Part shown: in pieces, positions 31,336-32,587 of the stretch
Layout of the letters: each line of letters starts with the position of its first letter
Position numbering within the stretch: the stretch's first letter is position 1
Source of the DNA: an uncultured Prevotella sp.
GTDB lineage: Bacteria; Bacteroidota; Bacteroidia; Bacteroidales; Bacteroidaceae
NCBI GenBank assembly: GCA_905235905.1
Contig: CAJONO010000212.1
Location: forward strand, 1 to 32,587
Reading direction: 5' to 3'
DNA length: 32,587 bases
Program-made: the position numbers and the translations under genes
Notes under the pieces: generated by a model
What the model was told of the DNA's origin: nothing
Seen by the model: only the letters and a program-made list of their open reading frames with translations
The model's database searches: none

Positions 31336-32587
31336 TCATTTTTGCAGTTCATATTCTACAGGCCTGTTCGCATACTGCTGCAACTCTGTGGTCACATCGG
31401 GATTTTCTTCGTCACCTTCAAACTTGATGGGAGAGAACTTCTCCTGTATGGTTTGGAAGATGGTGAATAGCGTGGGAACCACCAACACTTGGCAAAGTGT
31501 ACCTATCAGCATTCCACCAACGGCAGCTGCACCCAGTGTCTGGTTACCGTTCTTGCCTACACCCGAGGCAAACATCATGGGTAACAGACCAATGACCATG
31601 GCCAACGACGTCATCAGGATGGGGCGCAGACGAGCTGCAGCACCCAGCACGGCCGACCATGAGACAGCCATGCCCGTTTGGCGGCGCTCCAGGGCGAACT
31701 GCACAATAAGGATGGCGTTCTTGGCCAACAGGCCTATCAGCATGATGAGTGAAATTTGCATGTAGATGTCGTTGTTGTGTCCGAACAGCTGAGTGAACAG
31801 GAAAGCACCTGCCAAACCAAACGGCACTGAGAGCACCACGGCAAGCGGCAGGATGTACGACTCATACTGTGCCGACAAGATCAGGTAGATGAAGATAAAG
31901 CACAGCAAGAAGATCAATGCCGTGGAGTTGCTCGACTTCGCCTCCTGACGGGTCAGGCCCTGATAGTCGTATGTATAGCCTGTAGGCAGCATGTCCTTGG
32001 CCACCTCTTCCACGGCCTTGATGGCCTCACCCGTGGAGTAGCCGTCGGCCACGGTAGCCGTCACGGTGATGGAGGTGAACAGGTTGAAGCGCGTGATGTT
32101 CGTCGGACCATAGACACGCTCCACATTACAGAACTCCTGCACGGGCGACATGCCCTTGGGTGTGCGTACATATATACTATTCAGCGATTCCTTCGTCATG
32201 CGTGTCTCGGGCGAACCTTGCACCATGACGCGGTAGAGCTTACCGTAGGCGTTGAAGTTCGACGCATAAAGACCGCCATAGTAGCCCTGAAGCGTGGTAA
32301 GCACGGTGTTGGGCGATATGCCGCTCTGCTTACACTTCGCCACGTCCACATGAATCATGTACTGCGGGTAGTTTGGGTTGTACGAGGTCTGTGCCATCTG
32401 TATTTCCGGACGCTTGTTCAGTTCGGCCAAGTAGTTCTTAGTGATGTCGAAGAACTTCGTCAGGTCACCACCCGTGCGGTCCTGCATGACGAGCGACACG
32501 CCGCTGTTGGCCGAGAAGCCGGGAATCATAGGCGGCGAGAAGGCCAGGATGGAGGCGTCCTTGATGTGGGCGGTCTTGATGTAAATC
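31336..32587 (-). CDS. RND efflux transporter (AcrB/MexB-type), C-terminal part
   Basis: This is the C-terminal portion (about 417 aa) of an inner-membrane RND drug transporter; its 5' end lies beyond the right edge of the window. The frame stays open to 32587, reading ...HIKDASILAFSPPMIPGFS, so the track's start at 32529 is internal. It shows periplasmic porter-domain segments and then helices with GLLAKNAILIVQFA and AVGGMLIGTLCQVLVVPTLF, typical of HAE1-family pumps. It ends 88 bp before the TolC-like gene. The periplasmic adaptor gene is presumably outside the window. Confidence 0.93.
   Translation of the reverse strand, partial: IYIKTAHIKDASILAFSPPMIPGFSANSGVSLVMQDRTGGDLTKFFDITKNYLAELNKRPEIQMAQTSYNPNYPQYMIHVDVAKCKQSGISPNTVLTTLQGYYGGLYASNFNAYGKLYRVMVQGSPETRMTKESLNSIYVRTPKGMSPVQEFCNVERVYGPTNITRFNLFTSITVTATVADGYSTGEAIKAVEEVAKDMLPTGYTYDYQGLTRQEAKSSNSTALIFLLCFIFIYLILSAQYESYILPLAVVLSVPFGLAGAFLFTQLFGHNNDIYMQISLIMLIGLLAKNAILIVQFALERRQTGMAVSWSAVLGAAARLRPILMTSLAMVIGLLPMMFASGVGKNGNQTLGAAAVGGMLIGTLCQVLVVPTLFTIFQTIQEKFSPIKFEGDEENPDVTTELQQYANRPVEYELQK

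Overview
This window looks like a chromosomal segment of a Bacteroidota organism, most likely a Prevotella-type Bacteroidales. The evidence is: TAnnTTTG (-7) promoter elements instead of -10/-35 boxes; no Shine-Dalgarno motifs before start codons; a short primary sigma factor of the Bacteroidota type; a Bat aerotolerance cluster; DUF4348-like and DUF4738-like lipoproteins; and many short GC-rich palindromes and CTCAACCCTC-type repeats. I see no tRNA, rRNA, CRISPR array, phage, transposase or defence locus.

Layout. (1) 1-9847, + strand: a nearly gapless run of ftsY, rimO, an HU-like gene, an HU-TM-LysM gene, moxR, a DUF58 gene, a BatD-like membrane protein, batA and a batB-batC fusion. (2) 9970-13345, + strand: rpoD, pgi, a HAD phosphatase/mutase and a small helicase-associated-domain protein. 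(3) 13320-14867, - strand: a lipoprotein and a SpoU/TrmH rRNA methyltransferase. (4) 15034-21963, + strand: a MESH1-like HD hydrolase, a DUF4348-like lipoprotein, murB, a metallo-beta-lactamase-fold protein, thrC and a TonB-dependent receptor. (5) 21964-22445: a gene-free 482-bp island packed with several repeat families between convergent genes. (6) 22446-32587, - strand, read from the right: RND efflux pump (5' end outside the window), TolC-like outer membrane factor, LpxA-like acyltransferase, GlsB-like membrane protein, galacturonokinase-like GHMP kinase, nucleotidyltransferase, UDP-glucuronate 4-epimerase-like protein, rlmN, pdxA and a YbhN-type membrane protein.

Two themes deserve most attention. 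First, short repeat or palindromic elements sit in frame inside conserved genes (rimO, thrC twice, the TonB receptor, the N-terminus of the HAD protein, possibly ftsY). They add low-complexity peptides without breaking the reading frames and share motifs with the intergenic repeat island. This resembles the Rickettsia palindromic elements that insert into proteins. Second, the kinase-nucleotidyltransferase-epimerase triplet could form a complete salvage route from free galacturonate to UDP-galacturonate and UDP-glucuronate, because the kinase carries the sequence signatures I associate with plant galacturonokinase rather than with bacterial galactokinase.

Other notable points are the HU-TM-LysM protein, which could tether DNA to the cell wall and lies in the same run as the Bat genes; the BatB-BatC fusion with no batD or batE after it; and an LpxA-like protein lacking expected active-site histidines.
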